Shown: positions 15,857-25,069, counted from the stretch's first letter. The stretch: 38,195 nt of DNA from Cytophagales bacterium (GCA_013297825.1 JAAFIN010000014.1:1-38195), one strand, 5' to 3'. Notes: a model not told the origin generated them from the sequence alone. Numbers and translations: made by a program.

Positions 15857-17314
15857 CTATTTCTTCCTCCTCCAAAAAATCATAATAACCACCCAAATAA
15901 TCAATATTGCAAATATAATTTTGCTAAAAAATATGATATTAGCACGAGGAGCAGAGCCTATGATTTTGGAGGTGCTTTTAGAAATTTTGTTATAAATATT
16001 GGTGGTATTGGTAGAAATTTCTTGATTTCTCACACTTTCTCCCTCTATTTTTAGGGTAGCTTGGGGACGAAGTGTATCGTATTTTTGGGTTTGGGTATTA
16101 AAATAAATCCATTCAAAATAATTTTTTAATTGAATTTCACCTGCATCTTTTGGAAAAATCGTGTATTCAAAAGTTGTATTTCCTGTGATTTTTTTGCCTC
16201 CTCTTGTGATAATTTGCTGGATTTGTGGTGCAAAAATATCTACTTGTGTGATATTTTTTTGGGTAGGTTTTGGTAATGCAGATATATTGCCTTCGCCTAT
16301 TATTTGAAAATAATATTTAAAATTTTCGCCTGTTTTTAGTATTTTATTTGGATAAACTTCTTGTAAATAAAAAGTACCAACAGGCGTTTTATCACGCAAA
16401 GGGTGAGGCGGAAGTTCCAAAACTTGTATTTCAATGGGATTACTTTCAAATGTTTTTGGAATATAATATTTTGCAATTTCAGGATTGTCAGGGTCAATTT
16501 TATCTTTTTTATCAGTTTCTATTTTATTAAGTACATTTACTTTGAGGTTTATTTTTGGAAAAACAATATTTTGGGCTTGCATTGGAAAATAAACTGCCTC
16601 AAAAAACTTATATTCTTTGTAATCTTTGTTGTTGTTGCGAATAATAGGCGGATTTTTGCTAATTTCCCCAATATTAAAATTTTCTTCCCAAGCATAATTT
16701 GGTTTAAGTTTTTTGGCAATTTCGGTAACTTGTTTGTCCAAATCTACAAATTTCATATACGCTTCATTTGCAGTTGCCACATACAACGCAATGCTCAAAT
16801 GCACTGCTTCACCCACTTTCACCTGTGAAACAGATGTACTTACACCCAAAAAAGCATCTTCTTTGAACTCCAAAAAAGGATTTTCTATAAAACTGTCTTT
16901 TTGGATTTTTTCCAAATCAGGGCGGTTTTTGTCCTTTTCACCTACATAAATCGTAATACTTTCTTGAGAAATATCTTGTCCATCAACTTTTATTTTGAAA
17001 GCAGGAATTATAAAATTTCCTGTTTTGGTAGGGTGATATGCTTGTGTAAGAATTTCACTCACTACGCCATTAACCAACATATCTCCTCGATAAGTATCAG
17101 AAACTTTATAAAAATTTTGGATATTAGGAAAATTACCAATTTTATCAATATCAATTTTTGCACCTTCTACGTTGATATTAAAAGGCTCATTGAGGGCAAT
17201 TCGTGTTTTGGGAATTACGATTTTGAATTGTGCAAAAAGGGTAGAAGAACCCCAAAAAGAAGAAATTAGGAAGAAAAAGAAAAAAATTGTGAGAAAAAAT
17301 TTAAAAAAAGTCAT
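15857..17314 (-). CDS. batD: BatD-family protein
   Basis: Membrane-anchored extracytoplasmic protein of the BatD (oxygen tolerance) family, about 485 residues from the start chosen here. The signal peptide is MTFFKFFLTIFFFFFLISSFWGSSTLFAQ; the frame extends 35 codons further upstream to 17419, but those residues precede an obvious signal peptide, so ATG 17314 is preferred. The ordered beta domains contain RIALNEPFNINVEGA, LTQAYHPTKTGNFIIPAFKIKVDGQ and PVGTFYLQEVYPNKILKTGENFKYYFQIIGEGNI, with a C-terminal transmembrane helix (IIFAILIIWVVIMIFW) and a basic tail. In other Bacteroidota BatD is encoded with BatA/BatB VWA proteins; none is present here. The molecular role is unsettled. Confidence 0.8.
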   Translation of the reverse strand: MTFFKFFLTIFFFFFLISSFWGSSTLFAQFKIVIPKTRIALNEPFNINVEGAKIDIDKIGNFPNIQNFYKVSDTYRGDMLVNGVVSEILTQAYHPTKTGNFIIPAFKIKVDGQDISQESITIYVGEKDKNRPDLEKIQKDSFIENPFLEFKEDAFLGVSTSVSQVKVGEAVHLSIALYVATANEAYMKFVDLDKQVTEIAKKLKPNYAWEENFNIGEISKNPPIIRNNNKDYKEYKFFEAVYFPMQAQNIVFPKINLKVNVLNKIETDKKDKIDPDNPEIAKYYIPKTFESNPIEIQVLELPPHPLRDKTPVGTFYLQEVYPNKILKTGENFKYYFQIIGEGNISALPKPTQKNITQVDIFAPQIQQIITRGGKKITGNTTFEYTIFPKDAGEIQLKNYFEWIYFNTQTQKYDTLRPQATLKIEGESVRNQEISTNTTNIYNKISKSTSKIIGSAPRANIIFFSKIIFAILIIWVVIMIFWRRKK

Positions 17315-17521
17315 TTTTTTTTCAAAAAATTTTTGGAAAATACAAAAAAATCTTAATTTTGTCCTATCATTTACGGAAAAGTCCAAAAAAATATTCTTAA
17401 AATCCAAAAAATTCCCCATTTTTTTAATGCTGTTTTAATGTAATTTTTTTAATTGTTTTTACTTTCCCTCTATTTATTTCCAAAAATACAAAATAAAATA
17501 TAAAAATTAAAATTTAAAAAT

Positions 17522-17713
17522 ATGTTAGATTACGTAAAAACTTTGCTACAAAAAATCAGTTTTGACCTTGTACTTTTTGAAAAAGAACTCAAAAAATCTT
17601 TGAGCTTTTACCTTGAAACACAAGAAATTCAAGCCCTCAAAGAGTGGTGTAACAACACTTTTAAATATTCTACCCCACACGCTAATATCATTAATGCGTG
17701 TTTTGCGAAATAA
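17522..17713 (+). CDS. Small conserved-looking protein, 63 aa
   Basis: No family assigned. The short soluble protein begins MLDYVKTLLQKISFDLVLFEKELKKSL and has a C-terminal ALKEWCNNTF segment; two amphipathic helices are likely. The pattern FEKEL...L..WC resembles tiny proteins often seen in Cytophagales, but that is a recollection, not a search. Support as a gene comes from a clear ATG after an AT-rich leader and a dedicated strong terminator 24 bp downstream. Confidence 0.65.
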   Translation: MLDYVKTLLQKISFDLVLFEKELKKSLSFYLETQEIQALKEWCNNTFKYSTPHANIINACFAK

Positions 17714-17736
17714 ATCATTTTTTTAACAAAATTCAA

Positions 17737-17770
17737 AAACACTTTTATCCAAAAATAAAAGTGTTTTTTT
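17737..17770 (+). terminator. Terminator of the 63-aa gene
   Basis: Perfect stem AAACACTTTTAT / ATAAAAGTGTTT followed by further Ts. Confidence 0.85.
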
Positions 17771-17832
17771 GTTTTTTATCAAAATTTATGCTTATTTTTG
17801 GTTAATTTTCAATTTTTATTCTAATTTTTTAT

Positions 17833-18462
17833 ATGCTAAATTCCAATAATTTTTTTAATGTTATTGCAAAATATTTTCTAATTTTTTTAGCGTCTTTTTT
17901 GTTGATTTTCTTTAATTCTTGTGAAGAAAATAAACCAAAAAATAACATTGAACGCACCAATAATAATAACCGTACAGAACGAAATGACAACAAAAACGAT
18001 AATAAAGCTGACAAAAATACAGATAAAAATAACGAAAGAACCGAAAAAAATAATCGCAAAGATAAAGACCGCAACGCACAAAAAGAAGATGATAATTCTT
18101 CAAAAAAACGCAAAAGTACAGGGCTTATTTCGCCAAAATGGGGCAAAAGATTTTATAAAGCTCACAATGGAAAAATAGAAGCCTTAGAACATATTTGGTT
18201 AAGGCATAATTTTGAGAGCAAATATGATTTTGTTAGTCGTTTTGCTAAAAAATACAACGACCAAAAAAGCATTCAAAAACTCGTAGAATATGCTTGTGAT
18301 ATTGCTACCAAAAATGATATTAGCCAAGAAGCTAATGGACACCGCTCTGCTGTGGTAGAAATGAGTGAAGATATTGGTTTAAGCCAAAGAGGAAAAAATA
18401 CCTCCAAAATTCAAATATTTTTGGATAATAATGATTTTATAAAAACTGCATACCCACTTTAA
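17833..18462 (+). CDS. Lipoprotein with low-complexity linker and toxin-like C-terminal domain
   Basis: Predicted lipoprotein of 209 residues. A hydrophobic signal runs to Cys30 in FFNSC, followed by acidic residues (EEN), which in Bacteroidota lipoproteins favour surface display. Residues 32-95 are an Asn/Lys/Asp/Glu/Arg-rich linker without order. The C-terminal domain (about 98-209) is compact, with EHIWLRHNFESK, an Ala/Lys helix, GHRSAVVEMSEDIG and KIQIFLDNNDFIKTAYPL. The two His-containing segments and the final strand ending in TAYP resemble BECR-fold RNase domains that end polymorphic toxins, but no assignment is certain. No small cytoplasmic immunity-like gene follows; only repeat arrays and an opposite-strand TPR gene do. 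An ordinary lipoprotein of unknown function remains possible. Confidence 0.7.
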   Translation: MLNSNNFFNVIAKYFLIFLASFLLIFFNSCEENKPKNNIERTNNNNRTERNDNKNDNKADKNTDKNNERTEKNNRKDKDRNAQKEDDNSSKKRKSTGLISPKWGKRFYKAHNGKIEALEHIWLRHNFESKYDFVSRFAKKYNDQKSIQKLVEYACDIATKNDISQEANGHRSAVVEMSEDIGLSQRGKNTSKIQIFLDNNDFIKTAYPL

Positions 18463-18530
18463 ATGGTGAATGGTAAATGGTAAATGGTAAATGGTGAATG
18501 GTAAATGGTGAATGGTAAATGGAACAGCCA
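18463..18530. repeat. Heptad array AATGGTA/AATGGTG
   Basis: Starts on the base after the preceding stop codon. About eight ATGGTRA heptads are followed by a GGAACAGCCA cap (18521-18530, one mismatch to GAAACAGCCA). Confidence 0.85.
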
Positions 18531-18543
18531 ATACATTTATTAA

Positions 18544-18631
18544 ACTTTGAACCTTGAACTTTTAAACCTTGAACCTTGAACCTTGAACCTTGAACCTTGA
18601 ACTTTTGAACCTTAAACCTTGAACCTTAAAC
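18544..18631. repeat. Heptad array TTGAACC
   Basis: About twelve degenerate TTGAACC / TTGAACT / TTAAACC units; the array ends exactly at the stop codon of the minus-strand TPR gene (18632). It has the same unit as 29084-29150. Confidence 0.85.
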
Positions 18632-19267
18632 TTATTTTTCCTCTTGGCACAATTTATCCAAAATTTCTTTTGCTTCTGGAATATTTAATTGCATAGCAGT
18701 ACGCCAATCATTGCACGCACCTTGCGAATCTACCAAACGATATTTGGCAAAACCACGCCAATAATATGCTTCGCCTAATCTGCGATTGAGTTGGATTGCA
18801 GTATTTAGGTTGGCAACTGCATTGTTGTAATTTTTCTTTTTGAGGTACGAAACGCCTCTGCTTACATACACACCAGGATTTTTAGAATCCAATTTTGTGG
18901 CTTTGAGATATTCGTCCAAAGCAGATTTATCTTTGCCCAAACTATCATACGCCACGCCTCTCCAATGATGATATTCAGACACACCAGGTTTGAGTTTGAG
19001 GGCGGTTTTGAGGTCAGAAAGCGCATCTTTGTATTTTTCGGATTTGATGCCTGCCCAAGCTTTTTGAGCAAAATATTCGTGATTGGTTTTATCTAATTTT
19101 GTGGCTTCTTCAAAAGATTTGTAGGCTTCTTCGTAGTTTTTTTGGGTAATAAATTCTTTGCCTTTTTTAAAAAAATCTTCTGCATTGGATTGTGCTTTTA
19201 AAATAAAATTTTGTGAAAAAAGTATAAGAAAAATAAATATTTTAGTAAAAAGTAAAAAATTATTCAT
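18632..19267 (-). CDS. Secreted TPR protein
   Basis: Exported tetratricopeptide protein of 211 residues. The signal peptide ends near LKAQ (about 26). At least four TPR units follow, with typical pairs such as KNYEEAYKSFEEATKLDKTNHEYF, EKYKDALSDLKTALKLKPGVSEYHHWRGVAYDSLGKDKSALDEYLKATKLDSKNPGVYVSRGVSYLKKKNYNNAVANLNTAIQLN. The C-terminal QGACNDWRTAMQLNIPEA...LC is a frequent ending in Bacteroidota TPR proteins. A similar TPR protein is encoded at 26483. TPRs mediate protein contacts; no partner is evident. Confidence 0.85.
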   Translation of the reverse strand: MNNFLLFTKIFIFLILFSQNFILKAQSNAEDFFKKGKEFITQKNYEEAYKSFEEATKLDKTNHEYFAQKAWAGIKSEKYKDALSDLKTALKLKPGVSEYHHWRGVAYDSLGKDKSALDEYLKATKLDSKNPGVYVSRGVSYLKKKNYNNAVANLNTAIQLNRRLGEAYYWRGFAKYRLVDSQGACNDWRTAMQLNIPEAKEILDKLCQEEK

Positions 19268-19551
19268 GAAATAAAAGTTTGATTAAAAAATAAAAACCTG
19301 AAATATTGGCAAAAATACATAATTTAGATTTAAAAAACTTGATAAAAAACATAAAATAAATAAAGTCAAGTGTTAAATTCCAACAAAAAGCCATTTTTTC
19401 TGTAAGAAAAATACAGCATTTATCAAAAATATAAGTTATTTAATTTTCATTTTAAAGGGTTAATAATAAGTGTAAAAATATTTTTTAGATAAATTTAAAA
19501 AAATATTCAAAAAATATTCAAAAAAAATTTGCAATTCTAATTTTTACATTT
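19268..19551. other. Intergenic region between diverging TPR and sbtA genes
   Basis: The 369-bp gap to the sbtA start is AT-rich and has no ORF. On the minus strand a -7-like TATTTTTG at 19310-19317 could serve the TPR gene. The sbtA promoter is listed separately. Nothing else recognisable was seen. Confidence 0.4.
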
Positions 19552-19559
19552 TAGGTTTG
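19528..19559 (+). promoter_or_regulatory. Promoter of sbtA
   Basis: TTTG (19528-19531), 20-bp spacer, TAGGTTTG (19552-19559): a good Bacteroidota -33/-7 pair about 80 bp before the ATG. Confidence 0.65.
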
Positions 19560-19636
19560 CAACATTAAATAAAAGTGGAAAAATAAATCGCAATTTTTTT
19601 ACTTAACTAATTTTTATTATACCCTTTTTTAAAATT

Positions 19637-20677
19637 ATGGACTTAAAAATCATTTTGGATAATATCCTATCACCACCTATTTTATTTTTCCTTTTGGGCG
19701 TATTTGCAGTATTTGTAAAATCTAATTTGGAAATTCCACACGCTTTAGCACAATTTTTTACACTTTATTTGTTGATGGATATTGGTTTTAAAGGTGGGCA
19801 TGAGCTTGCTGTAAGTGGTTTTACACCTGGAATACTTTCTATTCTTGGTGCTTGTATAGTAATGGCTTTTGTGGTGCCTTTGTATGCGTATTTTGTACTA
19901 CGCACCAAGTTCAATATAGAAAATTCAGCAGCTATCGCAGCCACATACGGGTCAGTAAGTGCAGTTACATTTATAAGTGCAAAAAGTTTTCTGGAGATTA
20001 TTAAAGTACCTTTTGGCGAATATATGGGTGCTGGTATGGCACTTATGGAATCTCCTGCTATTATTGTAGGTGTGATTATGTACCAATATTATTCTGTCAA
20101 AAATAATAAAACTACTACTGTAGATTTAGCAGAAATTGCACTTGCAGGTGGAAAAATTCCTGATGACCACACACATCACACTACTGTTAATTGGGGACAT
20201 TTGATGAATGATGCACTTTTTAATGGTTCTGTGTTGTTGTTGTTGGGGTCGTTGTTGATAGGATATGTAACAGGAGAGAGAGGTTGGAAAAGTTTTGCTC
20301 CTTTTGATGCTTTATCCAAAGGTATTTTAGGTTTTTATTTGTTGGACAATGGTATTATTGCAGCACGCCAAATACGTTCTTTGCAGGGAAATGTAGTATT
20401 TTTGTTAGGTTTTGGGATATTGATGCCTTTGTTTAATGCAATTATAGCCATTTTAATTGCAAAATATATCTTAAACGCAGGAATGGGTGATGCGTTATTA
20501 TTTACGGTACTTTGTGCAAGTGCGTCTTATATCGCAGTTCCAGCAGCAATGCGTTTAGCAATTCCAAAGGCTAATCCAGCACTTACGGTGCCTGTTGCGT
20601 TGGGTATTACATTCCCTTTCAATGTGATTGTGGGAATTCCCACCTATTATTATATTATTTTGGCACTTTGGAAGTAA
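19637..20677 (+). CDS. sbtA: Sodium-dependent bicarbonate transporter SbtA-like permease
   Basis: Inner-membrane permease of the SbtA family, importing bicarbonate with Na+ in characterised members. The 346 residues contain about ten hydrophobic helices. Family landmarks are the N-terminal DNILSPPILFFLLGVFAVFVKSNLEIP, LMDIGFKGGHELA, AATYGSVSAVTFISA and ASASYIAVPAAMRLAIPKANP near the C-terminus, plus a hydrophilic central loop (about 155-190). Length is normal for the family. A P-II-like gene of the SbtB type lies downstream, as in cyanobacteria, although 258 bp of non-coding DNA with a strong palindrome separates them. Bicarbonate would feed anaplerotic carboxylation; transport specificity is inferred from family. 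Confidence 0.88.
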   Translation: MDLKIILDNILSPPILFFLLGVFAVFVKSNLEIPHALAQFFTLYLLMDIGFKGGHELAVSGFTPGILSILGACIVMAFVVPLYAYFVLRTKFNIENSAAIAATYGSVSAVTFISAKSFLEIIKVPFGEYMGAGMALMESPAIIVGVIMYQYYSVKNNKTTTVDLAEIALAGGKIPDDHTHHTTVNWGHLMNDALFNGSVLLLLGSLLIGYVTGERGWKSFAPFDALSKGILGFYLLDNGIIAARQIRSLQGNVVFLLGFGILMPLFNAIIAILIAKYILNAGMGDALLFTVLCASASYIAVPAAMRLAIPKANPALTVPVALGITFPFNVIVGIPTYYYIILALWK

Positions 20678-20722
20678 TTATGAATTAGAAATTATGAATT
20701 AGGAATTATGAATTAGGAATTG
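20678..20722. repeat. Heptad array GAATTAG/GAATTAT
   Basis: Starts at the sbtA stop codon. Alternating GAATTAG and GAATTAT-type units, period 7. Confidence 0.7.
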
Positions 20723-20734
20723 AATACATTTTCT

Positions 20735-20774
20735 CCCTCCAAACGCTTGGAGGGTTTGAAACCCTCCAAGCGTT
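20735..20774. repeat. Three-arm palindrome CCCTCCAA/TTGGAGGG/CCCTCCAA
   Basis: Perfect 16-bp arms AACGCTTGGAGGGTTT (20742-20757) and complement (20759-20774). The left part can instead pair with an upstream CCCTCCAA (20735-20742), giving two mutually exclusive hairpins between sbtA and the P-II gene. REP-like element, terminator or attenuator; no T-run follows. Confidence 0.6.
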
Positions 20775-20935
20775 AAAGTCGCCTATATTTTTAATAAAAT
20801 TTATATTTTTTAATTTAGAAATGATTATCTACATTTTTGTAGGTTAGGGGGCTTTAAAATAAATTTTACATTAAAAAAACACAAAAACATTCTTTTTTTT
20901 GTTAAAAAATTAAAGAATAAAAATTTATAAGTATT

Positions 20936-21247
20936 ATGGAACACATGATAAAATCCAAAAAAGTGGAGATAATTGTTGAATCTGTCAAAGTCAATAAAAT
21001 TGTCTATCAACTTGAAGAAATAGGTGTACCTGGTTTTACCATCATAGGCAATATTTCAGGAAAAGGCTCCACAGGTGTATTAGACCACAACCGCAAAGCA
21101 AAGGTTTTTGAACACACTTATTTGTTTGTGGTGTGTGATGACGAACACGCACAAGCCATCGTAGAGTATATGCGTGGTGTGCTTAAATATTTTTCAGGTT
21201 CTTGCTTTGTGTCAGATGTGCTTTTGTTGAAATCTGAAAAAGCGTAG
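20936..21247 (+). CDS. P-II-family regulator, SbtB-like
   Basis: Small P-II superfamily protein of about 103 residues, probably controlling the transporter encoded upstream. The fold is suggested by KKVEIIVESVKVNKIVYQLEEIGVPGFTIIGNISGKGSTG (first beta-alpha-beta and the start of the T-loop) and YLFVVCDDEHAQAIVEYMRGVLKYFSGSCFVSDVLLL (second half). It lacks the uridylylation Tyr context of GlnB and looks closer to SbtB, which binds adenine nucleotides and SbtA. There is no C-terminal CGPEGC redox loop as in some SbtB. An alternative ATG three codons downstream (20945) is possible. Pairing with SbtA is inferred from adjacency. Confidence 0.75.
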   Translation: MEHMIKSKKVEIIVESVKVNKIVYQLEEIGVPGFTIIGNISGKGSTGVLDHNRKAKVFEHTYLFVVCDDEHAQAIVEYMRGVLKYFSGSCFVSDVLLLKSEKA

Positions 21248-21249
21248 AA

Positions 21250-21290
21250 AATGGTAAATATTGAATGATAAATGTTGAATGAAACAGCCA
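21250..21290. repeat. Heptad array with GAAACAGCCA cap
   Basis: Begins 3 bp after the P-II stop codon; AATGGTA/AATGATA/AATGTTG heptads end in GAAACAGCCA (21281-21290). Confidence 0.8.
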
Positions 21291-21321
21291 AAAAACAAAA
21301 CTGCTTTTTGATTGTGAATAA

Positions 21322-21354
21322 AAAACCACAATTTTCTATGAAAATTGTGGTTTT
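21322..21354. terminator. Bidirectional terminator between P-II and Reg_prop genes
   Basis: Perfect 14-bp stem AAAACCACAATTTT / AAAATTGTGGTTTT in the 146-bp gap between two converging genes. Confidence 0.85.
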
Positions 21355-21393
21355 ATTTTGGTGAATAAAGAATGTTTTTTAGGTATTAAATTT

Positions 21394-24300
21394 CTAAAAT
21401 ATAATTTTCAATCCTAAACAAGTCATATCATCAAGTTGAAAATATTTTGTACCAATCCACGTTTGCATTTTTTCCTCCAAAAAAATTTTTTGTTTTTGCA
21501 TATTTTTTGAATGAATTGCTAAATCAAAAATCATATCTCTAAGATTCATTAAGCCCATTTTTCGCCCTGTTTCCCCGCCAAATTGGTCTTGTATGCCATC
21601 AGAAAACATATAAGCAATAATTTGAGATGTATTTTTCTCAAAAACTGAAAAATCCAAAGAATATTTTGTAAAAATACGCTCTTTTTCCCTTTGTTCGCCT
21701 CCTATGGGTAAATTATTGCCTTTGATTTCCAAAAGAATTTTTAATTTTTGAATATCAATGATTTCCTGCAATGCGGTTAATTTCGTGAGTTTTTGGTCAT
21801 TGTTAAAATAATAAATTTTTATCCTTTCATTTTCCAACAAAAAAGTATTTTTTTCAAAAAAAACATCAAAATCTTCTGCTTTTTGAAAATCAACACAAAA
21901 GAAAATTGCGTTTTTTGCACCTGCAACATCTATTGTTTTTTTTGTTTTTTCCACTTTACACATCATAATATCCATACCATCATGATTGTTGGTTTCTGCT
22001 TGATTAAGGGCTTTTCTAATGCCTTTGTGAAGATTATAAAGAATAAGGTCAGGCTCGTGAATTTCTCTATCGTGTACGATTTGATTGAGCAATCCGTCCC
22101 CAATCATACTCATAAATGCACCAGGCACACCGTGACCTGTGCAATCCGCTACTGAAAAAATGTGTTTATTTTCTTTTTCTGCAAACCAATAAAAATCACC
22201 TGATACCACATCACGAGGCTTATAAAAAACAAAAAAATCATTGTGTTCAAGTGTTTTAGCAATAGTTTCTTCAAAAGGAAGCATAGCAGTTTGAATGCGT
22301 TTTGCATAATTGATGCTTTCTGTGATGTGGCGATTTTTATTTTCTATGATGTTGCTTTGGGTTGTAAGTTCTTCATTTACTTCTTTGAGATTTTCAGCAA
22401 TAGCAAAAATTTCTTCTTTTTGTTGTTCTAAGGTAATATTTTTTTGTTGAATTTCATTGGTGCGTTCTTTAACGATATTTTCCAAACGCTCTTTGTCTTT
22501 TTGCAAACGATAAGTATAATTTTTTACCAATAAAAAAATAACCAAAATGGCTAAAATCACATACAAAATATATGCCCACCAAGTGCGATAATAGGGCGGT
22601 AAAATGGTAAATTTGAGTTGAATTTCATTGCTCATTTCACCCAAAACATTCATTGCCCTAATTCTAAAAATATAATTCCCTTCCAAAAGATTAGTGTATT
22701 CTTTTTGAGAAATTTTTTGCCAATGCGACCAATTTTCATCAAAACCTTCCAATTTGTATTGAATTTGGTTTTTATTTTCGTCCAAAAAACTCAATGCCCC
22801 AAATTGAAATGTAAGATTGTGGTCTTTGTAAGGGATTTTTAAATCCAAAAAATCATTTTTCTGCACATCAACAAAATTCAATAAAGAATCTTCGCCAATA
22901 CGAATATTTTTGATTTTGAGTACAAAAGGAATTTTGGTTAATAATTTTTTTGGTTGAAATTTATGTATGCCTTCTGTGTGTGCAATAAAAAATGTTTCTG
23001 CTGAATATTGATACAGATTATTGGCATTTGCAGGCACAAAACGTAAAGTAGTGGAATCTATGTTGTAACTATCATTTTGTTGTTTTTGGAGAATTATTTT
23101 TTTGTTCAAAAACCAAAGATTTTGATTTTTATCTTCAAAAAAAGCAGAAGGTTTTAAATCTGTATTTTTGGAATTGATTTGAAAAGGATTTAATTTTAAA
23201 AAAGCATTATTTTCAAATTTGAAAAAAAATTCCTCATTTCTAAACAATAATTCTCCTTTGTGCAGTTGCATAAATACAGTACCTTTTCCTGTAATACCTT
23301 CTTTGTGAAAAGTAATTTTGGTATTTTCAAGAGCTTTTTGTGTATAAAAACCTTCTAAAAATTCTATGGTAAAAATACCTTTGGAAGATTGTACCCAAAT
23401 TTTATTGGGCGAGGTTTGAATGATTTTTCTGCAATCTGCCTCTGAACCTTTTATAAAACCAATTTCTTTAAATTTTTTGTTTTTAAAAGTATTGTTATAA
23501 AACCTTGTTACACGCACACCTGTATAAGTAGGCACAAACAAAATGGTGCTATCTTGTGAGGCTTTGAGTAATTGAAAACACGCATTTGGATAAGTTTCAT
23601 AATCTAATAAAGTGGTATTTTCTACATAAAAAGCCCCTTTGTTGCCTCCTGCGATAAGCACGCCTTCGCCTGAAGATTCCATATTCCAACATTGAAATTG
23701 TGTGCCTTCAATGAGGGAAAATGTATTGTTTTTTTTGTCCCAAAAATACGTTCCGATATTAGTAGCAGCATAAAAAATACCTTTGTGTTCCAATGTTGCA
23801 TAAACTCTTTCTTTTAGGTTTTGGAAATTATTATAGACTTCAACAGGCACACCAAGCAATATTTTGACCAATGAACTTCCTGTACCTACCCAAATATTAT
23901 TTTCTTTGTCCTCAAATATGGTATGAACATTGTTATTTGGCAAACCGTTTTTGTCGTTTATTTGGTACAAAATATCAAGATTTTTATTAAGAATAAAAAG
24001 CCCTTTGTCCATTGTGCCAATTACTATATTTCCATTTTTTAATACTTGAACATCATAAATCCTAATGTTTTTTAGTTTTTCATCACTTTTGAAATTTTCG
24101 TTTCTTTTTTTCGTTTTAATATCAAAAGCAATAATTCCTTTGGCTCTTGTAAAAAATAAAAATGTATTATTTTGATAAGGTAATATATGATGCAATTCTG
24201 CCAAAAAATTATCTTTGATTTCTGTGGGTTGTTCAAAAATAGTTTTTATATCATTTCCAACAATTTCACACAATATAGTTTGTTTTCTTTCAATATCTTC

Positions 24301-24831
24301 ATCTCTAAAATAAATTTTTTCATCAACCAAAAACGAAAATTCAATATTGGATTTTGCACGAAAGCTATTGATTTTTTTGTATGATTTTCCTTCTTTTTTT
24401 AATTGAAAAATGAATTTTTGAGATTGAAAAAAAACACCTTCTTTGTTTTGGTGTATTCGCCAAATGGTTGGGATTTTTAGTTCTTCTTCTGAAAGTAAAT
24501 GATTAAGCGAAATATATTTTTTGTTGCCATTTGCTATATTTTCCAAATATCCTATGCCATTTTTCCCACCTATAAGCATAATTCCATCATTATCCAATAA
24601 TGAACTTCTCACATTATCCAATCCTTCCACACTTTGCCAATTTGTACCATTGTACAACAAAGTAGGACTACCTGATACGTATATGATACCGTCTTTGTCT
24701 TGGTTAATATCAAATACTGACCCGAATGTAGGAATATTATCACCTTTGTAATGATACAAAAAAGGTGTTTGGGCTAATATTTTTGAGAAAAAAGAAAAAT
24801 TTACAAATAAAAAAAGTATAAAATATTTCAT
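21394..24831 (-). CDS. Propeller sensor with SpoIIE-type PP2C phosphatase
   Basis: Membrane receptor of 1145 residues. A signal peptide (ends KILAQ) is followed by two-component-regulator (Reg_prop) beta-propeller repeats, for example GIIYVSGSPTLLYNG, NNVHTIFEDKENNIWVGTGSSLVK and NGNIVIGTMDKGLFIL. Next are a Y_Y_Y domain (about 690-760, LEGFDENWSHW and YIFRIRAMN), one transmembrane helix (AYILYVILAILVIFLLVKNY), a coiled coil (about 800-880) and a SpoIIE/PP2C phosphatase domain with KPRDVVSGDFYW, VADCTGHGVPGAFMSMIG and YMFSDGIQDQFGG, the metal-binding signatures. It should dephosphorylate a Ser/Thr-phosphorylated regulator, such as an anti-anti-sigma-like protein, on an external signal. No partner is nearby. 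A second SpoIIE protein with a TPR sensor is at 36274. Confidence 0.92.
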   Translation of the reverse strand: MKYFILFLFVNFSFFSKILAQTPFLYHYKGDNIPTFGSVFDINQDKDGIIYVSGSPTLLYNGTNWQSVEGLDNVRSSLLDNDGIMLIGGKNGIGYLENIANGNKKYISLNHLLSEEELKIPTIWRIHQNKEGVFFQSQKFIFQLKKEGKSYKKINSFRAKSNIEFSFLVDEKIYFRDEDIERKQTILCEIVGNDIKTIFEQPTEIKDNFLAELHHILPYQNNTFLFFTRAKGIIAFDIKTKKRNENFKSDEKLKNIRIYDVQVLKNGNIVIGTMDKGLFILNKNLDILYQINDKNGLPNNNVHTIFEDKENNIWVGTGSSLVKILLGVPVEVYNNFQNLKERVYATLEHKGIFYAATNIGTYFWDKKNNTFSLIEGTQFQCWNMESSGEGVLIAGGNKGAFYVENTTLLDYETYPNACFQLLKASQDSTILFVPTYTGVRVTRFYNNTFKNKKFKEIGFIKGSEADCRKIIQTSPNKIWVQSSKGIFTIEFLEGFYTQKALENTKITFHKEGITGKGTVFMQLHKGELLFRNEEFFFKFENNAFLKLNPFQINSKNTDLKPSAFFEDKNQNLWFLNKKIILQKQQNDSYNIDSTTLRFVPANANNLYQYSAETFFIAHTEGIHKFQPKKLLTKIPFVLKIKNIRIGEDSLLNFVDVQKNDFLDLKIPYKDHNLTFQFGALSFLDENKNQIQYKLEGFDENWSHWQKISQKEYTNLLEGNYIFRIRAMNVLGEMSNEIQLKFTILPPYYRTWWAYILYVILAILVIFLLVKNYTYRLQKDKERLENIVKERTNEIQQKNITLEQQKEEIFAIAENLKEVNEELTTQSNIIENKNRHITESINYAKRIQTAMLPFEETIAKTLEHNDFFVFYKPRDVVSGDFYWFAEKENKHIFSVADCTGHGVPGAFMSMIGDGLLNQIVHDREIHEPDLILYNLHKGIRKALNQAETNNHDGMDIMMCKVEKTKKTIDVAGAKNAIFFCVDFQKAEDFDVFFEKNTFLLENERIKIYYFNNDQKLTKLTALQEIIDIQKLKILLEIKGNNLPIGGEQREKERIFTKYSLDFSVFEKNTSQIIAYMFSDGIQDQFGGETGRKMGLMNLRDMIFDLAIHSKNMQKQKIFLEEKMQTWIGTKYFQLDDMTCLGLKIIF

Positions 24832-25069
24832 TTTTTTAAATCATTTTTTTAAAATCACAAAGCAAATTGATAAGGTAGTATTAGTTTCAAACCAAAACTA
24901 CAAAATATACTTGAAAAAAATAAATTTATTGCGAAATTCCAAAAAAAATAAAAGTTTTATTTTTTGATAAAAAAAAGTTTGAAAAAATATTATTTTGTGA
25001 AACCTTTTTATATTGGTCTTTGTTATACTATTATACAGAATAATATTCTTAATTCTGATAAACAAACTT

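Noticed and set aside
18463-18631. CRISPR array
   Set aside because: Units are 7 bp, contiguous and degenerate, with no unique spacers and no cas genes nearby.
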